From positions 7,270,477 through 7,334,476 of the forward strand of contig OX453284.1 in NCBI GenBank assembly GCA_949710005.1: 64,000 nucleotides of DNA, written 5' to 3'. This stretch comes from Ricordea florida. Its lineage: Eukaryota > Cnidaria > Anthozoa > Corallimorpharia > Ricordeidae. Within the stretch, counting starts at the first letter, position 1; each line of letters opens with the position of its first letter. A program made the position numbers and the translations under genes. The notes below the pieces were generated by a model that was not told where the DNA came from, ran no database searches, and worked only from the letters and a program-made list of their open reading frames with translations. Shown one piece after another: positions 34,330-46,287 of this stretch.

Positions 34330-34815
34330 TGTTCATTTGTCACACGATGTGGTCACTGGATGTTGATCTCGACGTTTCGACCGCTTACTGCTAGTCTTCT
34401 TCAGGCGATGGGGTCGACTGATTCCGGCTCACCATTATGTAGCTGTGTGGTCTGCTCTGATTGGTGCATTTCGATCCTACTATTGTTCCTGCTTGCTGTG
34501 TCTTCCTCAGGGCTCCGCTGGCTTGCCGCGATTTTGTTGTTGTGTTTCTTTATCGTCGGCATCCACGCTTCTGGAGTTTCAATTCCGTTGTCCCTGTTGA
34601 TGCTATTAGGGTGCAGTCTTGAATTGCCTCTTTCACCTTCCTCGCCGTATACCAGTGGTTATCACGACCAATAAACTTGACTTCGTTCCAAAGCGGCTTG
34701 TGTCCGGTTTCATTGGCGTGTTCTGAAACGGCGGAGTTTTGAGTTCGAGCAAGGCGGATTTCTCTGTCGTGTTCTTTTATTCTTTCAGTGCGTTTCTCAT
34801 ATCCTTCGTGATGTT
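34330..34815 (-). mobile_element. Penelope-like element, decayed 3' end
   Basis: The minus strand from 34815 encodes GYEKRTERIKEHDREIRLAR, SAVSEHANETGHKPLWNEVK and HWYTARKVKEAI, then after a frameshift INRDNGIETPEAWMPTIKKH, the C-terminal GIY-YIG endonuclease region of Penelope-like reverse transcriptases. Downstream on the same strand, 34403-34371 shows CTGAAGA, a GACT/GGTC stem and GAAAC then GTC, a hammerhead-like core. The upstream reverse transcriptase part is missing. Confidence 0.75.
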
Positions 34816-36354
34816 GGGCTTTGGTGGTTTAGCCTTCTGAAGTACGAGTGAGCGAGCGGCTCTTCCGCATAAGGTTGGACATGTCCAACTATCTCCATTT
34901 CCTGCGACGAATCGCTGAGAGAGGATTGTTCATCGCTTGAAAATAATGGAGGCCGAGGAAGACATTTCATCGTTGCTGTCAGACATAGTTGATTTTTAGC
35001 CCAGGAAGAACAAGCTGTAGTCCTCCAACTGAAAGAAATCCACTCTTAGCAACAGGAAAGTTTGTGTAAACAGAACGCTGGAACCACCGTCTACGTCATC
35101 ACTGTTAAATTCGTTCCCTGTCTCCGGAACGTCCATTTGGTCAAATTTTCGTACTTCGAGCTGCAAAAAAACGACTTTTCTTTCCTTTTCACAAAATTTC
35201 TTTTGGCATTTTGGAATAAGGGTACAATATGCTACAAAATTATGCAAAAAAACTTTTACTTCATAGCCACATAGAGAAGTAAAAATTCAACTGAAATTAG
35301 AAGAGTAGGCAACCCAAACGTAAAGGGCGTTAGAGCGCACGAGCGGACTTGGATTTTGAGGTTCGTAGACTAATCATTATGCAAGTTCGGGTTTTAAGGC
35401 GCGAGTGAGCGCGAGCCTAAAACAAAGCTGGAAACACGTACTAAAGGAATAATAAGTTCTTTCCCACAACTTAAGGTAACTAAGAGACCCTATTTCATAT
35501 ATTAACTTGCATAAGAGACCCTAATTCACAATCCGGTAGATCGCTTCAGAATTCTAGTTTCATAAACGAAATTATGGCTATAGACTATTTTTATTTTTTT
35601 TAGCGGCCTCGATGTAGTGAGCAGTGTAAATGATTCCCTCTAGATTTGGTATTGCCCCCTGGTTAATTTAAATTAGGAACATGAGTTTGTTTGCCAATAT
35701 CGATTTCATGAAGAGACAACACGTCCGCTTAAATTAATTCTTAAGTTTGGGAAAGAAACGTAGAACTCAAGGTACGAACCTCGTCAACGATCGGAAAACT
35801 AAGCTAACTTGAGCTAAGGTGGTTGGTGGTTTTGAACCGAGAGTTCCCAAGATAACGAAGTTGCCTTGGAAACCCTTGAGGAACACTTGACCATGCCAGT
35901 AGGCACAAAGGTGGCAACAACACGCGCCGAACCCTTAAATTTCTTCTGATAAATGTAACCCTACAATAATGAAATAACCCAAAATCCGCTGATGAACATC
36001 CATCTATAACCCCAAAAGCGAAAGGAAAATTACTTTGTTTTTCATTTGAACTCCCAAGCATCTAATCCCAATAAAAATAGTTCGTAAAGGTGAGAACACT
36101 TATATTGCTACAATTGGTTAAAATCGGTCCTTGCAGGACCGTGCAAGCTGTTGCGAAGCTCAATACTGACAAAATGTAAAGTAATCTTTAAAGAAGAGAC
36201 TGAGTAGACTGAGAAATACCTTTGGAAGTACCATCATTCAAATCGTTGTAACATTCTACATCAGTCAATGGTGTATCTTAGGTTTAGCTGTTATATTAAA
36301 CTGAAACTTTTGCTACTGAAGGCTAGAGCGGAAGGCCATGGCCCGGCCTTGTAA

Positions 36355-37770
36355 ATAACGTTTGTTCTGTCGCACTTTGTAATAAAGCTTTCACATTTTG
36401 TAATACCTGTCGCACTTTGTAGTAATACTTGTCGAACTTTGCAATAACCTGAGCCGTCGTACTTTATAATAACAAGCTGTTGCACTGTTTAAAAAGATTT
36501 CAAGTTTCCTTTGAAATAGGATGTTTGGTAGAAATTATGTGACTTCACATTTCACCCCCAGGGCAGAAATACGTTCTTTCTTGACATTTCGCTCTGCATA
36601 CTAAACTGAGGGGACGATAAGAAACGCGTTCTCCACGCTTCTCGCAATTGTTATTTTAGAGATCACACAGCTTGCTTAGCAACGATTGAATGCAATACGT
36701 GAACAGAAGGGAAATAACTCCTGGTAAAAATGCGCGAGAGGGTTGCGTTCAAGTGAGTCTCCATTTGTACCATATGATTTTGTTTTTTTGGTGGTGGTGG
36801 GGGGGGGGGGTTGTCGCAGGAATTAAAATAGTTGCTATAATCGTGGGGAAAAGTCGGGGTACCTTGAACACCAGTATAAGGCAAATACCAAAGTTCTTCG
36901 AAATGTACTCATTACGCAATGTAAATGGTCTATAGCCCTGCCCAGTAGATGCAGGCACGTTAAGTTGTAAAGCAATTCCCATCGCTTGTTATCTTTAATG
37001 TCTTCATTCCCTTAGTACCCTCCTGGTCTTCTGCTGACCTATGAAAAAGCTTGAATGTTAAAATGTGTATCTTGGGTCATTCGACTCTCATATTTCGTTT
37101 GCAAATCTTCAACAAGAAGTCCGGATGATGAGCTGAAGTCTCCCACCGTTAATTTATTTTTAAGATTCAGTAGGTCCTCGTGAATGCTGCTGGCTGTAAG
37201 GAAAATTCACAGCAGACAACTCACTGTGAGCAAAATAAACCTCTGATATAACCAGTGAAAGCTCAAACAGTAGTACCCGACGGAGCCGCTCGACAGAAAT
37301 CCCGCTCGATAGGTTGCAATTACGCTGGCTGGGAAATATTAGCATTAGGTAATTTACTGGCTGGGATTTTCGTTTTGTGTCTGGCTTGCTTAAAGCTGAT
37401 ATTAAACGCTGTCCCCAGCTCTGAAAAAGTGACTTGTTTGGTTTTATTTTTCCTGGCTGTGACAGGCGAGTGAGCTCCAAAAGTCTTTTCCAGTCACATG
37501 CAAAAATAAAACCAATTTTGTGTCCATGATACGCAATGTTAAATCCGTTCTTATAAAGTTAGTTTTGAGGAAATGCACCTTGCTATGGGATATTGAAACT
37601 CCTCGCTGGCTGGCAAGAAATGGTTTGCTCGGAGTTCAACAGCTATTTTATTACAAAGTGCGACAAGTGTTACTACAAAGTACGACATGTATTACAAAGT
37701 GTGACAGTTTTATCACAAAGTGCGACAGGTATTACAAAGTACGATGATTATTACGAAGTGTGACAGGACG
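36355..37770. mobile_element. Non-autonomous element bounded by inverted repeat arrays
   Basis: The left flank (about 36355-36490, minus strand) and right flank (about 37646-37770, plus strand) each carry five to six degenerate copies of ATTACAAAGTGCGACAGGT in opposite orientation, preceded by CAACAGCT. The 1.1 kb between them encodes no recognisable protein. Confidence 0.55.
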
Positions 37771-37815
37771 TCGTTTCAATCGTCTACCAACTGAGCTATG
37801 AAGCCATTGAGGCTG
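37764..37815 (-). repeat. tRNA-like A-box fragment
   Basis: The minus strand reads GGCTTCATAGCTCAGTTGGT then AGACGATTGAAACGACG, a tRNA-derived SINE head. It lacks a complete cloverleaf. Confidence 0.4.
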
Positions 37816-39056
37816 CATTCGGGTTGAATCACATTATTTTGGATTATATTACGATAACAGGAGGTTCCAAACCTCATTTCGTTGAAAGCCGAATGGAAAA
37901 TACATGTTCCATTTCGTAGAAATTTTAAATATCTCTCCTTTTTAAGTAGTGATAGTTAGGTCGAGACTACTTTTCGCAAATGCAGTTTTGTCCATTTCCA
38001 GTTTGAGTTGTGGGAATCCCGGGGAATTAAAGTTTTTAGTGCTTTAATCTTTTAAGAAAATTTGCATCTATGGGAAGGTTGTGACTTTTCCTCTGATCTT
38101 TATGAGCCAAGCTGTCAAGTTTGTAAGAATAACCTGAAACTGTTGCTTATAGAGTCGCACAGAGGGTTACTTAACACCACTTGAAAATTTTTAAAATTGC
38201 TAATTGAATAACATTAAAAATTGATTTGATTAGATACTGTACTCCATCATAAATTTGGCGGAATATTAAATCAGTTTCTGGAGTATTCGATACTCTCGAA
38301 GGTTCTATAAACCTCGAACTATTTAGGGCTTAAAAGTGAGCAGCTTTCATTTAGTGTGCTTTCCATTCTTTGTCCTGCCATTCAGGCAAATTCTCGAAAT
38401 GACATCATGTACTTGGATAGTTTTGAATGTCAATTAGCATCCCGAATTCTTGTTAACAAATCCAGTGATCGTTGCCGACAAACAAGACTCTGAAAAAAGT
38501 TTGGTCCATGCTTTGTGGGCCCTAAACACAAGCCACACGCTTCACTATATGACGGTAGGCTTTTATCATGGCGCGTATTATGATTCATCAGCCATAACGA
38601 TTACGAGCAATGTGGGTTATCTACCACACGCGTTTGGCTTAAAACTGATCTAGAATTTTGAGTTGCATAATTATCTTAAAATTCTGATAGCTCGCTGAAC
38701 TACCAGTTATTTACTGCCTTTCCCTGCTTAATATTTTTCTTAACACGTTCTGAAAAAAAAGTAGTCAAATATGCAAGCAACTGTAAAAATTATTGTAGCC
38801 TTCAGTTTCGCAATGGGCGTTGCCGTGGGATTGTCATACAAGGGATAGTTTTGGACCAATAACGAGAGAGAAAGGGCTGAAGGGAGTATTTCATTAAACG
38901 AAACTGTCAAGGTAAAGTTTAATCATTTTAAATTTGAACCCGTTGGTTCAATTGCTTGAAATATTGGCGCATTCGGTTCCTACAAAGAAATTAGGATGAT
39001 TTATCTCTTTTTCACCTCTTTCTTATGTTACACATGAAAAAAAAAATATATATATA

Positions 39057-39673
39057 TTTATTATATCTGCAACCCTTGTATATGAGCAAACGCGCGCTCT
39101 GATTGGTTCCCTACTGATGGTATATCAGCTCATATACCATTGGCACGGAAAACGGCCATCATGGAGGGATGATTTCTTGAATTAGACAGGGAGAAATTCA
39201 AGTCTTGCTTAAAAATCATACACCAAAAAAATACTACCGAAGCAAATAAATAGGGAATGAAATTATTCGACGGTAAGTGAGCAAATTATATTGCGAAATT
39301 GTTTACTACGAACGAAAGTGAAACTCTTACAAACAGCCGCCATTTTGAAAGATCTGTGAAGCCCGTAAATTTTAAACTGAGTTTTTATTTTATTTCTGCC
39401 TACTTTTTCCACTTTAAAATTCTCAAACTAATTTGCTAACTCGAAAATAACTGACAAGTACATTAAGGAGATGTTTAAAAACGAGCCAGACTCGTGTTTG
39501 AAACTTTTTTACACATCGGCTCTACAATATGTCGGCTCGACAACAACATGGTTCTGTTCAAAAACAATAACAAAGTCAATTCTTGTCGTACAAACTAAAT
39601 CCAGTGTCTCATAAGCGAGGGTTTGGAGATATAATAAAACAATTATTCCACTCAATCTCGTCGTATATGAGCT

Positions 39674-39706
<33 letters not shown>

Positions 39707-39756
39707 ATTAGCTCATATACGACTCGATTTCGTGGAATAATTGCTAAATATACAAC
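39057..39756. repeat. MITE related to 3378 and 22440
   Basis: Contains AAACGCGCGCTCTGATTGGT at the left and a hairpin at the right (39638-39756: AACAATTATTCCACTCAATC with its inverse GGAATAATTGCTAAAT, and CTATAGCCAACTC with GTTGGCTATTAG). Confidence 0.55.
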
Positions 39757-41308
39757 GCAATGAAATTCAATTGCTCACGACGTTTTGGAAAACAAACTTC
39801 GTATATAATAAGATACTGACTGAGTTCCCTGAACAATATGTATAATATTTTAAGAGTTAAACCAGTTACGAAAGCTTCTTAATCACCCACGTTGTAATAA
39901 ACCTTAGTCCCATTGTGGTTGCTGAGAGGAGCACTGTAGTCTCCAACGCTAAAGCTCGGACAAATTACCAGCGTTCGGTAAACATGAATTACTAAAACCA
40001 CGGGTAGGCGCACCCAATAGCTTACAATTGTACCGTGCTCTTTAGGGTTTCATTTGGCGATTCATTGTTGAGAACCACACTGAACTGTAAAATTAAACAT
40101 ACACCACGGGGAAGAATAGCAAAACATTCTCTGACAAGAATCAATAAGCCCCTGTTTCGACATATAGTGACTTATTCAAGATGATAGGGGAGAGAATTTT
40201 TGAGGAGAGTTGGCTTAACCTAAACGTTACTTTAATTGGCGAATTTTTCCTCTGCCGATAATTCGGCACTTTTTCCAAAATGTCGGCATTAAATCAGCTC
40301 TCATTAACGCTGTTGAATAAGTACCTGCACCACTTTCGAACATTATATAAAGGCCTTTTAATGTTATCTTTATGTCATCCTCTGTTATATTGCTTTCTAG
40401 CTAATGTTTATATTTCTATCGTCTGTTTTTCATTTCATATAGTTTTGTTAGATACTTATTGTTTTTTGCGTTTTTATGTTTAAATGTCTCCATCTCAGTC
40501 ATTGGTTGTTGTGTTAATGACAGTCTCCTTTCTCGTCAAATACGGGTGGCATAAGGGCTACTAGCTGGTACAATTCACACAATTACAATTCAGGCAATAA
40601 TACTTAACGTAATCAACCTATTCCTGAAAAGTAATTGAAAAAGCAAATTTGAACCGGAGCACAGGAAAAATGTTCATGTCTTTTGGAGGAAAAGCCTCAG
40701 GTATTTTTTTATGTAGAAAGCGGAATATGTTTTTATTTTCATTGGGCCATTTATTCCTATTATCCTCAGCGTGCGCTGAAATTACCTTTATATGTGAATT
40801 GATTTAAAAAGTCTTTTTGTTATCTTCTAAAGGAGAGCCGTGTCAGTCCATGGAAACGCTCCATTTAAGTGAACTTTCCAAAAGGCCGTGAATAGTAATT
40901 CCATCTCTTGGCTTAGTTCAAAAAGTAAAATTTATCTAGGATTTAGGTAACCAGGTAAGCTATGTTCTTGATTAAAACTCCACTAATTTGCGTAATTGCA
41001 GGGAAGCTCTCCAACTTTTAGCTTCAGCATAAAACATCAAACAACATCAGCAGTGATGAGATGTTTTTGGAACTGTGAATATACTATGCGTTGCTTTAAT
41101 TTTTAATAACAAGAAGGTTGTTTATTATGCTGTAAGAATCCGTCTGCGCTTTTCCGTCGTTATAATTATTACAGACGCTGATATCAGCTGCCCGTCATTG
41201 TAAACAATACAATTCCAATGCGAACTCTTAGACCATTCGCTCACAAACATTCATTTTCTTTAAGGGGATTAGGTTAGATGAATACTGTGAAGACAGCGCT
41301 TGTTTGAT

Positions 41309-44300
41309 ATGATGCGCTGTAAAAGAGTTCTGACTGCTTTGTCGCTTTACTTCATTGGCTGTATCAGTTTGAAAAACCATGAATGCCCTGGTAAGTTTTT
41401 TTCAATGGTTGGAAATTAGCTTAATTTTTCTTTCGTCGATTTCTGGCTGATTCAACATTGTGCTTTGTATCTCGTTGAACTTGATTTTCACATCGTTGAA
41501 TGGTTTTTTGTAGAAAATTGCAAAATGGCACTAGGATTTGAGAGTGGCTTTATAAAGGACGATCAATTGTCAGCACTTTCGGCTTATCAAAATGACTTCA
41601 AGACCTTCGGAGCTCACAGAGCTCGACTGAACATGAAACTATGGTCACCAGGTTACAGAGCTGACCTTGAAGAATCTAACGAAATGCCGTGGATACGAGT
41701 AGCTTTTGGTAAGGAACTTGTTATAACGGCTATCTCAACTCAGGGATTTGGCGATGAAACAATTGCAGAATGGATTACCAGCTATCGACTTATGTTTGCA
41801 ACTGGAGGGAATATTGAGTACTTCAAGGACACAAACGGAGAAGTTATGGCAAGTAGAATTCAAAATAGGCTTTGCATGTACCCTTATATAACGCTGAACC
41901 CTATGATATTTTTAAATACAGGTTTTGCATTTGTCGTTCGGATTCATTCCAACCCGATTCGTCACTGAAGAAAATCGGCAAATGATTTTGTTAAGAATGC
42001 AGCGCAACAACTCAAACAAAGCCATTGCGATTCCTTGTCTTCTGTGGTTGCGGTCCCTTCGATTGTTGAATTTGAATGAGTGTTACTTGCCTTCATTAAA
42101 GCTACCTGACACAAACTTTCCCGTTGAGCTAAGAGATACTCTTCTATATAGGAGCTTTTCACGCATAAAATCTTTCCTAGCTGTAGAAGAAATAATCACC
42201 CATTTTATTGATAGGGCTTTTTTAGAGTTGATATTTTTATCTCACATGGACTTTTCATATGAATCATCAAGAAAGAGTTATTATTATTATTATTATCATT
42301 ATTATTGGCTCATTAGATTGTGGCTTATATCTTCCACCTACACCTTATGAGTCTGGGGAATGTTTTTAATAGCTCTGGTCAAAAGTGTGTGATATACAAA
42401 GTGTGTGTTATGTTCGCGTGTCGCTTATCCCAAGAAGCAAATACTGCGTAGGAAGTTTCCGGTTGCAAAATTTCCGCCATCTCCCGCAGAATGTCTTTGT
42501 TAGGAATTTAAGGCAACTAATTGTTCTGTTGGAAGCTAATTTTCATTTCGGTTTCTTTTCCCGTCCAAAGAGTTTTATTCTTTCTATATTACACCTCGAC
42601 TTGCCGTTAAAACCGATGATTTGTTAGACCTCTGAGAAGAAATGAAAGTTTTAGAGACAAAGTTAGCTATTTCATTGGTGCATAATTAGCATGTTTACGA
42701 ATCCTTGCAAATGTTCATTATTTAAATGTAGGGTGAAAATACAAAGTAAAACCCAAGCGAATGTTGTCAATATTAAACAAATCAATATGATTACTATCCC
42801 GTATTAAATGACCGTGAATAGCACCTGCAAAATTATTTCTCGATATCAGGGACTCTGTAAAACTAGTCATCCAGTAAACACTTAACACATTCAAATCCTA
42901 GTAGAGTACCGTTGCATTAAATACATATATCAGTTCTACTCTAAGTGACAGCTAAACGTTTTATTATTCTCCTTTTATATATGTTGTGGTTCCGTTTTTT
43001 TCTTGGTTTAAGTTTTATTTTCCCTTTTTTTTTGTTATGGTAATGCATGATTATGACTTTGAAACAAAGGAAGATAAAATTTAAACCAAGGGTAGAATTA
43101 AACCACAACATATACAAGCACAAACTACTAGTATTTTCGAATTCAGTAGATTTTAAACTGAAACCCACCTTTCATAGGATAGTTCTATTTTGGCTTTTTC
43201 GATTTATATATAGAGGATATTACATGGCCGCGCGGAGATACGAAATTTCTCTTCGAGTGTTGAAAAATATTTCACGAGTGAGCGCAGCGAACGAGTGAAA
43301 TATTTTTTCAACACGAGAAGAGAAATTTCGTATCTCCAAGCGGCCATGTAATATTCTGTTTATTATATAGATACCGATGAAATATGATGCTGTGATGGTA
43401 ATTTCCTATTGGATGAGCCTGAAGTAGTCATGACAACCGTGATATCTTCACATGTGAAAGATAAAAATTGTATCTTCACTGGATACCAAATTTTCGTCAC
43501 TGGAAAAATCCTGGTATTTCATCGGTGTCTATATAATAATCATTTATAAGCAATCCAAAGTACAAAATACATAGCAGAGACTGTGGTAAGAACCAATTGC
43601 AATGGTTGCCTGTAGAGGTCAACAGTGAACGTAGTTTTGTCTGCGCCAAGAATAGTAATTGTGGCATTTATAACAGCAATTCTTGTTTCGAGGTTGACAT
43701 GAAGTTTGTTTTCTGTAAGAACGGGAAAAATCTAATATATTTCTCAACATTTTCCCCCTTTTGGATGCTGGAGGATGAAAAGTCAATTTGTTTATGGTCT
43801 CTGTTTGCTTTAGGCCAACGTTTTACTTTTAACTCGAGTTCTGTGGAACTAGTTTGTCAGAAGAAGTGCGAACAGCGACGTTAACCAGGCCCGACTCGAC
43901 TTCCCACATCACAGTTTTAGGAACTTTGAGAGCACCCGCGATATGATAAAAGATACAGATTGAAGCTATGGATACTTTGTACTCAGAAATTGTAGTGTTG
44001 GAGCAAACAGTGATGGTTCAATGTTGCGAATTATCAATTATCTGGTTTAATTTTTGAGTCATTTTAAATTTCATTCGCCCTTCACAGCCGACATTTTGGG
44101 TTTCAGTGTGTTAATTTCTCAGCTATAATTTGATGTCATACGAAGGTTCAAGCTGTTTCTCAGAATTGTACAAATATTTTATCGCGTTCGCGTCAAATTG
44201 CCAGCGCATCAAAAAAAAAAATAAAAAAAAAAATAAAAAAAAAAAATAAAAACGCCGACCTCTTTAAAGAGAGCATTAAAAACGTGAAATATTGATATCC

Positions 44301-45512
44301 TCCGAACAAGGTGTAAAATATTTAGCCGTGTTGCACGGCTTTCGGCTGAATAACGGTTTCACCGTACGACATTCAGAAGAGGAGAAAACGGTTATTCCTG
44401 ACACTAGCTACGTACACGTTAAGACGAAACCATTGGCAAAAATAGATCAATGTCAAATAGTATATTGCATGGCAACTTTGTTTCATTTTTGCATATTTTA
44501 GTCTATATTATCACTGAAAATGCTATTTGGTACAATAAATTCTAAATCAGCTGCAGTAGTGATATAGGTAATCAACTTGAAACAGCTTTCTGGTCGGTAG
44601 AACCTACCAGTGTATTTGTGAGTCATCCTCAATACCCACAATTTTGTTACTTTGTTGTTCCAGCTGTCTTTTCGTGGAACGTTCTGGGTCAGATCTTAAA
44701 TATATAATATTTATATAAGTTTACAATGCTTATCTTGGTTGCTACCTTAAAATTTGGATCTTGGCCTCAGCTTAACAAATGTTAAAAATATTTTTGCATG
44801 CTTGCATATTGCCCATTTGCGATTCTTTAGCGGTTAGCCTTAAGTTAAACAGCATTGAAAATAATAAATTCGAAGTTTCCAGGTTTAAAGCAATACCGGT
44901 ACTATACTCGTGATATGCCAGAATAGCTGCAATAAACAAAGTTCCCGAGTTCCTATTCCCGAAAAAACTAATGAATTGAAATGTAATTTGCTTTACGCTA
45001 AATGGTTTTTACTTTGCCTCAGAGTGGAATTTCCTTATTATTTTCTAATTTGGTATTTTTCGCCGTAATTTGTATAACGAGAAGCTAACGGCTCCGAAAT
45101 TATTACGTAACTCTTCGAATCACAAAGAAGCTCATCATTGAATTCAATGACAATTACTTAGAAATTTCTTCAATCGCTCCTTGAAAGATTTGGCAAGTTT
45201 TTCTTGTTGGCAAACAAGAAAGGTACCTGTTGTTGAAAATGTTAGACCCCCACTGTCTTTTAATGCATTTAAAGTATTCGTAGTAGGAAAACCAAAAAAA
45301 GGAGAACAGTTGAGGCGCTTACGGGAAATCTTACCGAGGTTCATTTTAGAAGTCCAGGTTCCCTAATGCATGATGAGCAAGTTTTGCTCCTTCACATCAC
45401 ATTTCACCCATGTGAAGCGGTTCGCAGGTGTCTTCATTAACACACTTCCTATAAGTAAGTACAATTCCTGGTCAAACATTTGATTTGTCTCAATGGTTTC
45501 TTTTTTAAAGAC

Positions 45513-45556
<44 letters not shown>

Positions 45557-46287
45557 CCTTTATTTAAACACGATATGGTTTAAAGCTCAAAGCTTGTGGG
45601 GTCGTGTACGTACGTTGGTTAAAGATATGAATTGTTAATTAGTTTCACGTTGTGCAGCTACACAACTTGTGGGGACTGTTTTGTTTCACGAGAATGCCTT
45701 GTCTAAAAAACAGGCGAAAAATAAACATTTCTAGTTAATGAATTCCATTTGAGACGGGGTTATTAAATTATACACAAGAAATTGGGTAAATCAAACGAAT
45801 TGATTGAGTAAGTCATACCACCATGATGTAATAGGGAGGTGTTGACGTTTCGAGCGTTAGCCCTTCGTCGGAGCGATTAAATTATAATTCCAAGGCATTA
45901 AATTAATTAGCACTTGCTGTAAGTGCACTTTTCCATTCTTCCTTGAGTAATGGTCAACCTTGTTCCCAAGGTATCTCCTATGCCCCCTACAAAAGAGGTT
46001 GAGTAATTGTAAGTGTACCAGTACCAATGGGAAGGATCATGGCTGCAAAAAACAATATTTCATTCAGACGCAAAACTTGAAAAACACAAGTATACGCAGA
46101 AACAGAAAAGTAACACCATTGATTTGATCTTCTCGTCAATATTAGGATTTTATAGGAAATAAAGACAGCGATACTGTTCGTCGAAACGAAATCGGAGTTC
46201 CCGTCATTGCGTCAAGTGTAATATTGGTTCCCTCCACGTGGCACAATAACATAGGATTGAGAATGGAGTTGTACGGCTGTGAGCCAG
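41309..46287 (+). CDS. Gene C exons 1-3: signal peptide and discoidin domain
   Basis: Exons 41309-41390, 41514-41848 and 46146-46287. The domain opens ENCKMALGFESGFIKDDQLS and ends NIGLRMELYGCEP. The acceptor of exon 3 is the AG at 46144-46145, so it begins DFIGNKDS, aligned to IFTGNNDS in gene B; the later AG at 46153-46154 gives a wrong frame. The exon 2 donor is ATG|GCAAGT. Confidence 0.85.

Larger units (their letters stand above)
32362..41308. other. Spacer between genes B and C
   Basis: 8.9 kb, much longer than the A-B spacer. It holds a THAP pseudogene (33142-33520), a MITE fragment (33556-33689), a decayed Penelope-like element (34330-34815), an element with inverted repeat arrays (36355-37770) and a MITE (39057-39756). 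The parts 34830-36350 and 39757-41308 show no gene or repeat that I can name; the latter should contain the gene C promoter. Confidence 0.6.
41849..46145 (+). other. Gene C intron 2
   Basis: 4.3 kb starting with GC. It holds a hairpin MITE (42976-43114), a 141 bp palindrome and second hairpin (43215-43535), an A-rich run with periodic T (about 44211-44253), an ACAT microsatellite (45514-45555) and a Penelope-like fragment (45770-45880). No gene is supported; the small ORFs lack homology that I can recognise. Confidence 0.6.

Noticed and set aside
34258-34674. 138-codon ORF on the plus strand
   Set aside because: It is antisense to a recognisable Penelope endonuclease remnant and to its hammerhead-like region, with no protein homology seen.
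34830-36350. Several short ORFs in the B-C spacer
   Set aside because: None has a domain, a good start context or a partner exon; likely chance ORFs.
36355-37770. CRISPR-like spaced repeats
   Set aside because: Units are degenerate, without regular spacers, in two opposed arrays, and the genome is eukaryotic.
43597-43884. 95-codon ORF in gene C intron 2
   Set aside because: No recognisable domain, no matching exon in gene B, and AT-rich composition like the intron.
46146-46160. Acceptor AG at 46153-46154 for gene C exon 3
   Set aside because: It gives a wrong frame or a phase mismatch; the AG at 46144-46145 restores alignment to gene B.
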